Of a DNA stretch of 64,000 nt, positions 29,089 to 38,507 are shown piece by piece (the first letter of the stretch is position 1; every line of letters starts with the position of its first letter). The position numbers were made by a program, and so were the translations under genes. The DNA is from Bdellovibrionales bacterium (lineage in GTDB: Bacteria > Bdellovibrionota > Bdellovibrionia > Bdellovibrionales > Bdellovibrionaceae): NCBI GenBank assembly GCA_016713585.1, contig JADJOV010000012.1, positions 20,379 through 84,378 on the forward strand, written 5' to 3'. The notes below the pieces were generated by a model. It saw only the letters and a list, made by a program, of their open reading frames with translations, was not told the DNA's origin and searched no databases.

Positions 29089-29775
29089 ATGAAATCGCTT
29101 ATTGTGCATCGCATATGCGCCCAATTTATGATTCGAGCTTCCGTCAAAGACCTCGCCCTAAAGTATGGAATCCAGATTCCTGAGACCGTCGTTTGGAAGG
29201 AACGGATTCTCCCTTTTGCCAAAGCCCCGGTCATCACAGTTCAGGGTCTCAGACTGATGACTTTTTCTTTAATTCCATCCTGGTTTCAGGCCAGCGAAAC
29301 AACCAAAAGACCCAAGTTTGCCACCTATAATGCTCGTCTTGAAACAGTCCAAGAGAAGGCCACATGGAAAAAACCTTTTCTCAACAATCATTGTTTAGTT
29401 CCAATGACGAGCTTTATTGAACCAATTTACGAAGGTGAGTGGGGTGGCAATATGATCAGCTTCAACTCACCAGGCCTCATGACGGCCGCGGGAATTTGGG
29501 ATCAATGGACCAACCACGCCACCGGAGAAATTATTGAATCCTTTGCGATTCTAACTCAGGAACCATGTCCCTTGATCAAAAATGTTGGTCATGATCGCCA
29601 ACCAGTATTTCTCAAAGACTCTCAATGCGACGAATGGGCCACTTATAAGAGTGGCGATTTCACAAAGACAAAACAAATCCTGCAATCCCTCACTCTTGAA
29701 AATCCTGTCCTTGAACTTTCAATTGATCGGGCGCTCAAAAGCAAAAAAACAACCCCAGCACCAGAATCAAATTAA
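29089..29775 (+). CDS. SRAP domain protein (YedK/HMCES type abasic-site DNA crosslinker)
   Basis: SRAP proteins protect abasic sites in single-stranded DNA by a thiazolidine bond with cysteine 2. Seen: CAQFMIRASVKDLALKYG, KFATYNARLETV (with the conserved N and R), CLVPMTSFIEP (catalytic E) and AILTQEPCP..VGHDRQPVFL (catalytic H). The cysteine should directly follow the start, yet the codon before it is ATA (29113), while the available ATG at 29089 adds eight residues. So either ATA is the start or it is a miscalled ATG. It is divergent from lexA and probably SOS-controlled. Confidence 0.8.
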   Translation: MKSLIVHRICAQFMIRASVKDLALKYGIQIPETVVWKERILPFAKAPVITVQGLRLMTFSLIPSWFQASETTKRPKFATYNARLETVQEKATWKKPFLNNHCLVPMTSFIEPIYEGEWGGNMISFNSPGLMTAAGIWDQWTNHATGEIIESFAILTQEPCPLIKNVGHDRQPVFLKDSQCDEWATYKSGDFTKTKQILQSLTLENPVLELSIDRALKSKKTTPAPESN

Positions 29776-29778
29776 AAG

Positions 29779-30312
29779 CTAGGTCCCGCTTTTTTTCTTC
29801 ATCTCTTCGACTGTTTTTTTCATCGCTTCTTCGGCAAGTTTCATTTTTGCAGCCTCTGCAGCTTCTGCCGCTTTCTTCTGCCGTGCTTCCTCGAGCTTCA
29901 ATTGACTAACATCACTCTCTGCAACCATAATTGCGGGCAATTTTTCCAGAGTCTTCTTTAAGATATCAGGTTCAAAAGGTTTTACAATATAACCAGAAGC
30001 ACCCATTTTGAGAGCTTTTAAAACTTCTTCCTTATTTTGCTCACCGGTCACCATCACAAAAGACAAAGCCTTAGTATCATTCGTCGTTCTGACATTTTTC
30101 AGGAGTTCTAACCCAGATATTCTTGGCATATGCCAGTCACAAATCACCAAAGAATAAGGTGGATGACTTCCGATTATTTTGGACCATCCCAAGGCGCCGT
30201 CCCCGGCCTCATCAATTTTAGTAAAACCCAAATCGGTTAAATATTTCCTGGTAATTTTTCGCGTCGTCGCTGAATCGTCCACGATCAAAACTCGAATATT
30301 TAAATCAAACAT
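29779..30312 (-). CDS. CheY-like response regulator with a helical C-terminal tail
   Basis: Receiver domain (1-125): VLIVDDSATTRK, CDWHMPRISGLELL (phospho-aspartate), FVMVTGE and GYIVKPF (lysine). A basic/acidic helical tail of about 50 residues, rich in AAEAAEAAKMK, follows; there is no DNA-binding or enzyme domain. Such proteins act on motors or other partners. Start ATG 30312 has GGAGAGG upstream. 30343-30546 is empty. Confidence 0.8.
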   Translation of the reverse strand: MFDLNIRVLIVDDSATTRKITRKYLTDLGFTKIDEAGDGALGWSKIIGSHPPYSLVICDWHMPRISGLELLKNVRTTNDTKALSFVMVTGEQNKEEVLKALKMGASGYIVKPFEPDILKKTLEKLPAIMVAESDVSQLKLEEARQKKAAEAAEAAKMKLAEEAMKKTVEEMKKKSGT

Positions 30313-30546
30313 CGACCTCTCCATCCTCAAAACCACAAACAAATATCACTCTCATATCTGGAGTTCTCATTTTTTCACAAAGTGACGAGCAAAGACAAGA
30401 AGGAATCGATAAGGACTAGGGTCTCGTCGAGTTCCTAGAAGAAAAAAGAACAGTCATGCTAAAATCATCCAACTCGATCAAAGACCAATAAAGGCCGGCG
30501 CAATAATAATTGGTCCAAGTTTCGCGCGGGTCCTCAGGATCCCCTA

Positions 30547-31137
30547 TTAAACTTTAATAAGTCGCTCCAACGCCGCCTCAGTCAGTTTCAAAATTCGATT
30601 CAGCTGAGCCTCGTCTTGCTGCTCATGAGAGGTGAGGAATTGGTGGGCCAACGCAAAACGAATGGTCGTGAAAGTCTTTGTAAAAAAAATTGCCTTATTT
30701 TCACTGACGCCAAGAGCTGTTTGAGTCCGAAGGCTCGAGGTTCGAATAAAATCAAGTTCGACCTCATCAATCAGCTTTCCATAATAAGTTGAACTCCCTC
30801 GATAGCGATAAAATAAAGAGACCACATAAGGATGTTCAATCATCACATTCATAAATTGCCGCATATAGATCATTCGCGACTGAACCCACTCTTCTGGCGT
30901 TGTTGGCACTTCGACCACTGAAGCACGTAAGATTTCAATCAAGCGATGAACAGCGAGATTCATCAAGTCCTGATGGCCAGCCCCGACGTATTTGTAAATC
31001 CAGGCCCGGGAAACTTTGGCAGATCTAGCCAGGCGCGACACCTTTATTGCACCTTCGCCATGGGATGCCAAAAGCTTCAAAATAGTCTCGGCCAAGAATT
31101 TAAATTTTTCTGTTTTTGGTTTAGACAACGCTTCCAT
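30547..31137 (-). CDS. TetR-family transcriptional regulator
   Basis: 196 residues. The N-terminal helix-turn-helix (AIKVSRLARSAKVSRAWIYKYVG) is followed by a helical ligand domain without family-specific signs. The start codon is 1-2 bases from an inverted repeat that is probably its own operator. The neighbouring divergent gene is the secreted protein at 31308, a possible target. Confidence 0.8.
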   Translation of the reverse strand: MEALSKPKTEKFKFLAETILKLLASHGEGAIKVSRLARSAKVSRAWIYKYVGAGHQDLMNLAVHRLIEILRASVVEVPTTPEEWVQSRMIYMRQFMNVMIEHPYVVSLFYRYRGSSTYYGKLIDEVELDFIRTSSLRTQTALGVSENKAIFFTKTFTTIRFALAHQFLTSHEQQDEAQLNRILKLTEAALERLIKV

Positions 31138-31138
31138 A

Positions 31139-31161
31139 GAATTACCTAGTTAGCGTAATTC
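31139..31161. promoter_or_regulatory. Inverted repeat, probable TetR operator
   Basis: GAATTAC (31139-31145) and GTAATTC (31155-31161) form a perfect 7-bp inverted repeat with a 9-base spacer, right next to the tetR start codon. Size and place fit autoregulation by a TetR dimer. Confidence 0.5.
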
Positions 31162-31307
31162 CTTGAAAGATACCAGCGTTTCCTTGTTTAAAACAAATCT
31201 CTTGACTGACATTATTCAATCAAAAATGTCACCAATTTCAAGTGCTAAGTCCTCATTAGCACCGTATATCCAATTCACTAAAACCTTAATTCCTAAAGGA
31301 GGAATTT

Positions 31308-31787
31308 ATGAAACATGCACTTGTTCTCGCTACAGCTCTGATGATGTCCCTCCCTGCCTTCTCAATGGAACGTTGGAATTGCAATCTCACTTGGCAAGCT
31401 CAGGGCGGCGGTCTCCAAATAATCGTTGGTATGTTTAAGCTCAAAGGCACTGGAACTGCTGTTTGTAGCAATGCAACTGGCGAAATTCGGGAACTGCCCT
31501 TCAATGTCACCATGGGCGGCCAGCCTCTCAGCCCCTCTGTTTCAATCGGGGTTATGAAGGTCAATGCTGGAGCGACTATTTATGGAGTTGAAGGCCAGCC
31601 CGAATCCCTTTTCGGTAAATATGCGACCCTTGGTGGACAACTGGCTCTCATTGGTGGCGTCGGCGCCGGTGTCGCCACTGAATTTCTTGATGACAGAGAT
31701 CACAAACTCTCTGTGAATATGGAACTTGTTCGTGGCCTAGGAGCCTCTGTCGGAGTCCGCGTTCTTAAATTGGAATCTGCTGAGTAG
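31308..31787 (+). CDS. Secreted protein of unknown function
   Basis: AAAGGAGGA lies 5-6 bases before the ATG, one of the strongest ribosome sites in the window. A signal peptide (LVLATALMMSLPAFS) precedes about 140 residues rich in glycine (GGVGAGVATEF), with two cysteines early on. The alternating pattern suggests a beta-rich periplasmic or outer-membrane protein. A terminator follows. Confidence 0.6.
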   Translation: MKHALVLATALMMSLPAFSMERWNCNLTWQAQGGGLQIIVGMFKLKGTGTAVCSNATGEIRELPFNVTMGGQPLSPSVSIGVMKVNAGATIYGVEGQPESLFGKYATLGGQLALIGGVGAGVATEFLDDRDHKLSVNMELVRGLGASVGVRVLKLESAE

Positions 31788-31857
31788 GATTGCTCAACGA
31801 ACGCTCAGAGAGAATCTTTGAAGAGAATGTTTAAACATAATTGAAGTAGAACACTGA

Positions 31858-31888
31858 AACAGAGGTGAAAAAAATCAGCACCTCTGTT
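31858..31888 (+). terminator. Rho-independent terminator after the secreted protein gene
   Basis: A 10-bp perfect stem, AACAGAGGTG / CACCTCTGTT, with an 11-base loop, is followed by T-rich sequence. It lies 70 bases after the stop at 31787. The remainder of 31889-32104 holds only the GTATC repeat. Confidence 0.65.
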
Positions 31889-31916
31889 TGTCATTTCTTT
31901 TTCCATGTCTGCTTCT

Positions 31917-31950
31917 TATCGTATCGTATCGTATCGTATCGTATCGTATC
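31917..31950. repeat. Pentanucleotide microsatellite (GTATC)n
   Basis: Six complete GTATC units (31921-31950) preceded by a partial TATC. It lies between a terminator and the 3' end of rsmG, so it is not in a coding region or an obvious promoter. Confidence 0.9.
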
Positions 31951-32104
31951 AAAACATAGTTCAAAAACAACTCATTCAAACAGGGGAGTCACAATAAAAC
32001 CATGATTTGGAACGACAGGTAACCAAATGACCAAAGGATGACTTGAGTCCTTTGAGATCTGATCTTCACAGCTTGTCACAGTTAGTATTGAACAAGGAAG
32101 GTGT

Positions 32105-32755
32105 TTAAGCCCTTTGGACCACGACCACATGACGTTCGACCTGTAATACCGGTGAAGCGAGGGGTTCAATTCGAACCTTGAGATCAGGAAACTTCTTCCT
32201 GGCTAAGGCAAGTTCTTCTTGGATTTTTTCTGCGCGAGCCTTTAACAAAAACAATTTACCGCCAGCTCTGTAAAAATCACGACTCATATCAAGAATCACA
32301 TCCAAGGGTTTAAACCCCCTGGCCATAATCAAATCCATTTCAGGAAACTTGTTTGGGATTTCAGCATGCACTGTTACATTATTCGCTAACGAGGCTCGAC
32401 ATCGCCTTAAGAAGTCCTGCTTCCGATTACTTTTTTCAAACAAGTGAAAATGAACTTGGGGAAATTGAATCGCATAAAGAATTCCAGGCAATCCACCCCC
32501 AGACCCAAAATCGCCGACGACTGGCTTGTTCTCCAACGAAATTTCAGAAGCAAAAGCCTTCAGTGCTAACAGACAATCAACCACATGATTATCTATCAAA
32601 TCTTCAAAGCTCATTTTTCGACTGATCAGATTTAGATCTTCGTTGGACTCCCAAAGCAAATCCAAATAGAGTCTAAGTTGCGAAATGGCCTCCTGGCGAA
32701 AGCCAAGATCTAAAAAAATCGGAATTCTTTCTTCAAAGTGCATTTGATTGAACAT
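32105..32755 (-). CDS. rsmG: 16S rRNA (guanine-527 N7) methyltransferase
   Basis: RsmG methylates G527 of 16S rRNA with S-adenosylmethionine. NLISRKMSFEDLIDNHVVD at the N-terminus and the cofactor loop DFGSGGGLPGI are typical, as is the C-terminal LFLLKA. 216 residues, intact. The usual neighbours mnmG, parA and parB are not here. Upstream 32756-32978 shows no convincing gene. Confidence 0.88.
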   Translation of the reverse strand: MFNQMHFEERIPIFLDLGFRQEAISQLRLYLDLLWESNEDLNLISRKMSFEDLIDNHVVDCLLALKAFASEISLENKPVVGDFGSGGGLPGILYAIQFPQVHFHLFEKSNRKQDFLRRCRASLANNVTVHAEIPNKFPEMDLIMARGFKPLDVILDMSRDFYRAGGKLFLLKARAEKIQEELALARKKFPDLKVRIEPLASPVLQVERHVVVVQRA

Positions 32756-32978
32756 TAAATTAAACTTTAGGTGGTCTAAAAAGGAACATCAAATAAAATC
32801 CACTCTCGTGAACTTCTTGCCCTCTTCAATTGCTCTCCGCAGTACAGATTATTGTGCTTGACATCCTTTTTGACTTCGCCGCAGGCTGGGTGTTGTGTGA
32901 ATGTAATCACCAAGGCGTCGGACCCCTGATGTATCGTGAATTCTACACAAATTAGACAATTTAACAAAGGACTTAAAG

Positions 32979-33974
32979 ATGACCCAAGATTTCGATTTAT
33001 CTCAAACTGTCAGGAGGAGTTTATTCGAGCTTACAAATGAGGAACTCCATCATCAACTCCTCAATCGAGCTGCAGACGAGCGCAGACTCACTCATCAAAT
33101 ATTGCAGTTAATTGCCGAAGTTGATCTGCGAAAACTCTATCTACCAATGGCTCAGGCCAGTTTGTTTGACTACTTGGTAACACTTATCGGTTACACTCCT
33201 GCAAGTGCCCAACGTCGAATTGATGCCGCGCGGATGATGCAACAAGTGCCAGAAGTTGGGAGCAAAATCGAAAATGGCAGTTTGAAGTTGAGCCAGGTAT
33301 CACAGGTACAGAAGGTTCTGAGGTTGGTGCGAAAAACCGATAACATTCAACTCTTGTCGAATGAAAAAAAGGATCTCCTTGCAAAACTTGAGAATAAGAC
33401 CGGAGTCGAGAGCGAGTTGATCTTGGCGCAAGAGTTTAAGCTTCCGCCCCAAACTCAGTTCAGGCAGAAAATTCAGCGAGATGAATCAGTCAGAATTGAG
33501 CTCACTTTAAGCAAAGAGCAAATGGAAGTTGTGGAACGAGCCAAGGCCTTGCTATCCCATGCCTTGCCGGGTGCAACTTTAGCGGAGGTGATTGTCGATC
33601 TCGCAGAGCGATACGTTAGGACCCGAGTTGGAGCGAAATCTAGATCGAAAAGCCAAACTGTGACTGAAACTGAAGCTAATGCTGAAGTTGAAACCAAAAC
33701 TCGGACTGATCAAGGCTCGACTTCCGCAGCGGAAGGAACAGGGTGTCAGAGTCGAGAGGTTTCGCAGCAGGCGATTCCCGCCGCGGTGAAGAAAAATGTC
33801 TTAGGCCGCAGTCAGGGATGCGATTTAGGGATAAAAAGACAGGAAAGGTTTGCGGATCGAGACGGTTTCTTGAGGTTGATCCAACCTCGATTTGCAGGTG
33901 GAGGGAATGAGCCCAATGACTGCCGTCAGAATTGGCAGAGAGTGCCAATTCCTTGTCGCAACAACCCATTCTGA
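32979..33974 (+). CDS. HNH endonuclease family protein with a damaged nuclease domain
   Basis: The N-terminal two thirds (LFDYLVTLIGYTPASAQRRI, ENGSLKLSQVSQVQKVL) is the helical domain found before HNH nucleases in Bdellovibrio genomes. The nuclease domain is spread over two frames: PAAVKKNVLGR in one, RFRDKKTGKVCGSRRFLEVD in another and PRFAGGGNEPN in the first again. The bases that would encode the catalytic histidine after LEVD are missing or shifted, so as written the product lacks an active site. Confidence 0.6.
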   Translation: MTQDFDLSQTVRRSLFELTNEELHHQLLNRAADERRLTHQILQLIAEVDLRKLYLPMAQASLFDYLVTLIGYTPASAQRRIDAARMMQQVPEVGSKIENGSLKLSQVSQVQKVLRLVRKTDNIQLLSNEKKDLLAKLENKTGVESELILAQEFKLPPQTQFRQKIQRDESVRIELTLSKEQMEVVERAKALLSHALPGATLAEVIVDLAERYVRTRVGAKSRSKSQTVTETEANAEVETKTRTDQGSTSAAEGTGCQSREVSQQAIPAAVKKNVLGRSQGCDLGIKRQERFADRDGFLRLIQPRFAGGGNEPNDCRQNWQRVPIPCRNNPF

Positions 33975-34143
33975 ACCGATTTGATACAGAAAATCCCCTG
34001 TTCCAAATTTGACTCATTTTGAATCACGAAAACAGTCGTTCTTTCAATTGGTTACAGCCTGTCTCAAGCCGGGACTGGCCCCGCGTTTGCACTCTCAGTT
34101 GGTTGTGATGAGTTTCAAACAACACCCAGCTACGGGAGAGATT

Positions 34144-34410
34144 ATGAAGAAGATCCTAGTTTTTTCACTTATTCTGAGTGCCTTGGCGTCCACTTCCTTT
34201 GCTCTGGCTCCTTCCAAGCATCAGCTTCAAGAGTTCAAATTTAAATTTATGGATCTGGAATTTAAAAAGACCCTGTTTGAGAAGACAGTTCAGGCACAGA
34301 GCCAAGAAGAGGCCCAAGAGAAAGCAGCCGTCGCTTGCTTCGCTGATCTTCGCAAACAAAAAGTTCCCGGCCTTGATGCAATTGATATTTGCGTCAACCC
34401 AAGAAGCTAA
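34144..34410 (+). CDS. Small secreted protein
   Basis: 88 residues with a signal peptide (LVFSLILSALASTSFA), then a charged helical part with two cysteines (VACFADLR, AIDICVN). GGGAG is upstream of ATG 34144. Family unknown. Confidence 0.55.
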   Translation: MKKILVFSLILSALASTSFALAPSKHQLQEFKFKFMDLEFKKTLFEKTVQAQSQEEAQEKAAVACFADLRKQKVPGLDAIDICVNPRS

Positions 34411-34533
34411 AACCAAACGATTTTTTCTCTTTGACTCTGCCCCAACTCTTTTTTACATTTCTTCTTGAGCCGTTCTGCGAACCGTCTTCAAGTGAGGACC
34501 CGCCAGGGCCTCTTGTCAAAAGGAGTCGAAAAG

Positions 34534-34725
34534 ATGAGTATCGGGCAAAAAATTCTCGACTTTCTGTTTGGCAAAGATCCAGATATTTTCGACGAACAGG
34601 GAAATGTGCAACACAAACTCTCAAAGAAAAAATGGGATGCCTGGCACCAAAGAACTAAAGTTGATCCCCAGTACAATTGGCGTAACCACTCCGGTGTCAC
34701 TGGAAGTTATGGCAAGAAAAAGTAG
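34534..34725 (+). CDS. Small basic cytoplasmic protein
   Basis: 63 residues with AGGAG 8 bases before ATG 34534. LDFLFGKDPDIFDEQGNVQH and KWDAWHQR give a compact, charged protein; no membrane segment. Family not recognised. Confidence 0.5.
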   Translation: MSIGQKILDFLFGKDPDIFDEQGNVQHKLSKKKWDAWHQRTKVDPQYNWRNHSGVTGSYGKKK

Positions 34726-34822
34726 CCCTACGCTACGAACACGAAAATAGAATTTCATACATATTGAATTTCATACATATTAAAATAGACAGCAGATAAA
34801 CAGCACTAAAAAGAGGGGTTTT

Positions 34823-35753
34823 ATGAAGAGGGGATTAGGTCTGAGTTCGGCTTTTAGATTTGTATTGGCTTTGACATTAATAACAGCCTTGTTTGGCGTG
34901 GAAGCCGCTCAAGCGAAGCATGGTATTTTTCCAACCCGTTTTCGCATCTTTCCTGAGGGTCCTTTGCTGAGTCATCCGTTGATGAGCGCTGAAAACTTGG
35001 TCTATTACGGAGGTCCAGTTTTAGGCAAGGTTCATGTTGTTACCGTTTTCTGGGGCTCTACCGTCAATGATCAGGTTCAAAAAAATATTGGCGGCTTTTA
35101 TGCGGCAGTCGTCAACAGCACACATATGGATTTCTTGGCCCAATATTCAACCCACATCCGTGCGGTCGATGGACGAGAAGGAACAAATCAACAGATCGGC
35201 CGAGGGTCCTACGGTGGTGAATTTTTATCACCCTAAGAACACCAAGAAAACCCTTGATGATAGTGAAATTCAAGCTGAACTTGAGTACCAAATCACTCAG
35301 AATATTCTACCAAAACCAGACTCAAATACTTTGTTTATGATTCATTTCTCTCCAGGCATTAAGATCACCATTGAAGGTATGGAATCTTGTCAAGCATTTT
35401 GCGCCTATCATAATGGGGTCAAATCCAACACCTTTGGTGACCTCTTTTATGGAGTCATGCCTGATTACAGCTCAGGCGCCTGTTCATTTGGCTGTGGGAT
35501 GGGATCCTCGGTTTTTGATACAACCACCTATGTTTCTTCCCATGAATTAGTTGAGGCCGTCACGGATCCTTTTCCAACCCCAGGTGATAAGCCTGCCTAT
35601 CCTCAGGCCTGGAATACCTCAAATGGGGCTGAAATCGCCGACGTCTGCCCGTCCTCAGCAAGCGTCAAGACTTCAACCCGCACCTACAAAATTTCTCAAG
35701 AATGGGACAATTCCACTAAATCTTGCAAAGGTGGAACTTTTACTTCTCCGTAG
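34823..35753 (+). CDS. Secreted metalloprotease-like protein, one frameshift
   Basis: A signal peptide (LALTLITALFGVEAAQA) leads to a domain with VHVVTVFWGS, FMIHFSPG and SSHELVEAVTDPFP, then EIADVCPS. HELVEAVTDP with a later EIxDxC is shared by a group of secreted bacterial proteins and plant EXORDIUM-like proteins; whether it binds zinc is not shown. The frame changes by a gain of one base near 35230 (GEFLSP, then KNTKKTLDD). Total about 310 residues. Confidence 0.6.
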
Positions 35754-35782
35754 TAAAATCTTGACCCGCCCGCTGTCTGCCG

Positions 35783-35808
35783 CCGGCCTCACCTTGAGAT
35801 GGGGCCGG
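35783..35808. terminator. GC-rich hairpin between convergent genes
   Basis: CCGGCC and GGCCGG pair around a 14-base loop between the metalloprotease-like gene and the opposing puuD-like gene. No strong T run follows, so termination is only likely. Confidence 0.35.
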
Positions 35809-35834
35809 GGAACAGTCTAAACAGTCAATCTCAT

Positions 35835-36527
35835 CTAAACAATCAATTCCATGGCAAAATAAACAATAGCCGTTAAAATAAAACTACAGGTCACGACGCC
35901 TTTAACTGTGGTCATGGGACCAAGCTTTCCTTTAATGGCATTGAACTGAATTGCACCAACACCAAATAGAATAAATACCCACCACATCCAAGCCTTGGAC
36001 ATATCAACCTCAATTGGTAAATGAGGCGCAGCTGCCATAAAAAATAACATCGGAACTGACAAAAGTGTGTTCGTTCGCGAGACCAGAAGAGCTCGAGCTG
36101 CTGCCGCAGGAGCCAGAGGATTTGCTGCACTTCCTTTGGCAACATCCTCAGCATTTTTTATGACGACTTTTTGTGCTGGCCAAATGACAAACCAAACGTT
36201 GAACCACATGAGGGTCGCAAAAAGTGCGCCCGTGAGTATCTTAACCCCCCAGTCGCCCATAATCGAAAAACCCGTATAACTCGCAGTGTGAAGCATCAAC
36301 AAGCCAGTGACAAAAGTCCACATGGCACCCCATCGAAACCACCAAAGCGCAATTGGCAGCAATTTTTGCTGGACCTGAGATTTGGATGGAGCATCTGTTT
36401 GCGCCATAAAGGATCCTTGAGTCATATTAAAATAATAAAGATGCCCGATCCAAAGTATCCCAAAAAATAGGTGAAGCCACTTAAGAATAAAATGCAGTCC
36501 CAAAGTAGAAAATAATGCAAAATCCAT
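35835..36527 (-). CDS. PuuD-like urate hydroxylase membrane domain protein
   Basis: 230 residues with about six transmembrane helices: FILKWLHLFFGILWIGHLYY, WFRWGAMWTFVTGLLML and MWFNVWFVIWPAQKVV match the membrane domain of PuuD (DUF989). The C-terminal cytochrome c domain of true PuuD is absent. Similar stand-alone versions occur widely without urate genes, so the role may be different, perhaps in electron transfer. Intact. Confidence 0.7.
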   Translation of the reverse strand: MDFALFSTLGLHFILKWLHLFFGILWIGHLYYFNMTQGSFMAQTDAPSKSQVQQKLLPIALWWFRWGAMWTFVTGLLMLHTASYTGFSIMGDWGVKILTGALFATLMWFNVWFVIWPAQKVVIKNAEDVAKGSAANPLAPAAAARALLVSRTNTLLSVPMLFFMAAAPHLPIEVDMSKAWMWWVFILFGVGAIQFNAIKGKLGPMTTVKGVVTCSFILTAIVYFAMELIV

Positions 36528-36723
36528 ATGTTAGACCTTTCGTTTGTTGATCCCCCATATCTCCGGAAATAATCTATTTGGTCAACTGATGACTCAATCT
36601 TCCCAAAAGTCTAGCTGACTTGGACTTTTTCTATGGTCTCTAACCCTAAACTCTCTCATGATTTCTTTGAATTCTACCGAATAAACGCTTGATTTGAATT
36701 CTACACCCCAGGGAACCTCGAGG

Positions 36724-37936
36724 ATGATTTCGTCAATAGAAAACCCTTTTGCCGCCATTGTTTATCTAGATAGAGAACTCCATATTTTGGAGTTGACTCA
36801 TCTAGCTGCTCAGCTGCTTGAACCAAAGGATCAGACTTCACTCAAGGGCCGCCGCCTGGACGAGTGCATCAGTGGGTGTGATGCAAAAAAATGGCAAGAT
36901 CTGCTTCAACAATCAATCGTCACAGGGAAGACCTTTGAGCTGCGGCTTAAGACATCTCAACAAAAAAATATTCATCTTCGGTTTTTCTCAAGTCAAACCA
37001 AACTTGACGGCCAAACGAACCCAAATGGAATTCTCCTCTTTTTTGTGAAACTTTTTTGTTAAAGTTTTCACCGATTCTAGCCTTCGAGCTCATGTTTCAA
37101 GCACATTCTCCCTGAAGGAATCACCAAATCTTGAAGGTCTGCGTCAAAAAGTTTGCAGCCTCACAGAAAATCCACCTCAATACCTTCTTGCCACATCAAA
37201 ATACTGGCATGAAGAGATTCCAGATGTCTTCCATCAGCTCTTCAAAATTGAGGGCAAAGAACTCACTGGGGTTCTCCATTTACCAATTAAATTTGGTGAC
37301 GAACTTCTTGGAGTACTTCAACTCGGCCACTATGCCCCCCATCATGGACTCACCCCTGAAGATATCGAATTCATCGGCCTACTCCTTCAACAAATTGATC
37401 CGTTTATTGAAAGTGCGAAGCTTTTCGAGATGTCCATGATTGACGATCTGACTCAAGTTTTTAACAAAAGATATTTTAAACTAACTGCCGAGCGGGAATT
37501 TCAGAAAACAAAGAAAAATCCCGATCATAAAATGAGTCTGATTCTGCTGGATATAGATCACTTTAAGAAAGTCAACGATACCTACGGGCATATCGCTGGA
37601 GATCGAGCCCTTAAGGCCCTCGGTGAAATCCTCACGGGATCAGCCCGCAGTCATGATTTTGTTTGTCGCTATGGAGGCGAAGAGTTCGCAATTCTTCTGA
37701 TGGAGCCTGTTGAAATAGCCCAGTTACTCACAGAAAGAATTATGAAAAAACTTCATAACACCGAAATTGAACTCGGCCCAGGCATTCAATACAAAATGAC
37801 GGCAAGCTTTGGACTTTCGTCGATAGATCAGAGTATTGCCAGTCTTGAAGATTGGATTGAAAAAACTGACCGAGCTTTGTACGAGTCTAAAAAAACAGGA
37901 CGAAACAAATTTACTATTGCATCCACTCTCAAGTGA
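36724..37936 (+). CDS. Diguanylate cyclase with PAS and GAF-like sensor part, one frameshift
   Basis: Makes cyclic di-GMP. PAS-like region at 1-100 (ENPFAAIVYLDRELHILEL), GAF-like middle (HYAPHHGLTPEDIEFIGLLLQ), then GGDEF: MSLILLDIDHFKKVNDTYGH and RYGGEEFAILL, a normal active site. No I-site RxxD is obvious just before it. A net gain of one base in a T run near 37050 separates the sensor from the cyclase. It faces the CheY gene tail to tail, 7 bases away. Confidence 0.85.
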
Positions 37937-37942
37937 AATTCT

Positions 37943-38361
37943 CTACACCTTAAGAACCTTCTTCAGCTTTTTTTCAATAGATTCATGAGCAAAAGGCTTA
38001 ACTAGGTAATCGGCCGCTCCGAGCTGCAACGCTTCCAGAACATTTCCTGTATCGGCCTCAGATGTGACCATCACAAAAGGAATATTTGCCAGATTTGGAT
38101 CATTTTACATTCTCCTAATAGTTGAATTCCGGTCATATTTGGCATATTCCAATCACAAAAAACTAGATCAATCGAGCCGCCCGCAGCAATGCGCTCTTGA
38201 AGACATCTAAGTCCCTCGACCCCATCCTTAGCCTCAAGAATAGTTCCAACAGAAAGTTTTTGAAGAGCAGTCCTAATGGTTATTCGAATAATCTCGAAGT
38301 CATCAACAATGAGGACTTTTAGATCCTTATAGCCGCCTGTCATAAAAGCATCCGCCGCCAC
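37943..38361 (-). CDS. CheY-like response regulator, one frameshift
   Basis: A single receiver domain: LKVLIVDDFEII, VFCDWNMPNMTGIQLL, then in a shifted frame IPFVMVTSEAD and DYLVKPFAHES, ending KKVLKV at 37943. It resembles the regulator at 29779 (CDWHMP/CDWNMP), so these may be paralogues. One base is lost near 38100. 139 residues. Confidence 0.8.
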
Positions 38362-38507
38362 CCGTGTTCACTTGTATTGCATTAAGACTCGATTATTACT
38401 GGAGTAGGCTAACAATTTTTCCTAAACTTTCAAATATTATTCATGACGCATCCCTTTATCCTGCGGAGGCTAGACACGGGAGCCCTTTCCCAAGCATACT
38501 GAAAACT

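Noticed and set aside
31917..31950. Short CRISPR-like array
   Set aside because: It is a plain 5-bp tandem repeat without spacers, and no cas gene is near.
32776..32967. A 63-codon minus-strand frame upstream of rsmG
   Set aside because: No ribosome site, no recognisable composition, and it lies in the promoter region of the HNH-type gene.
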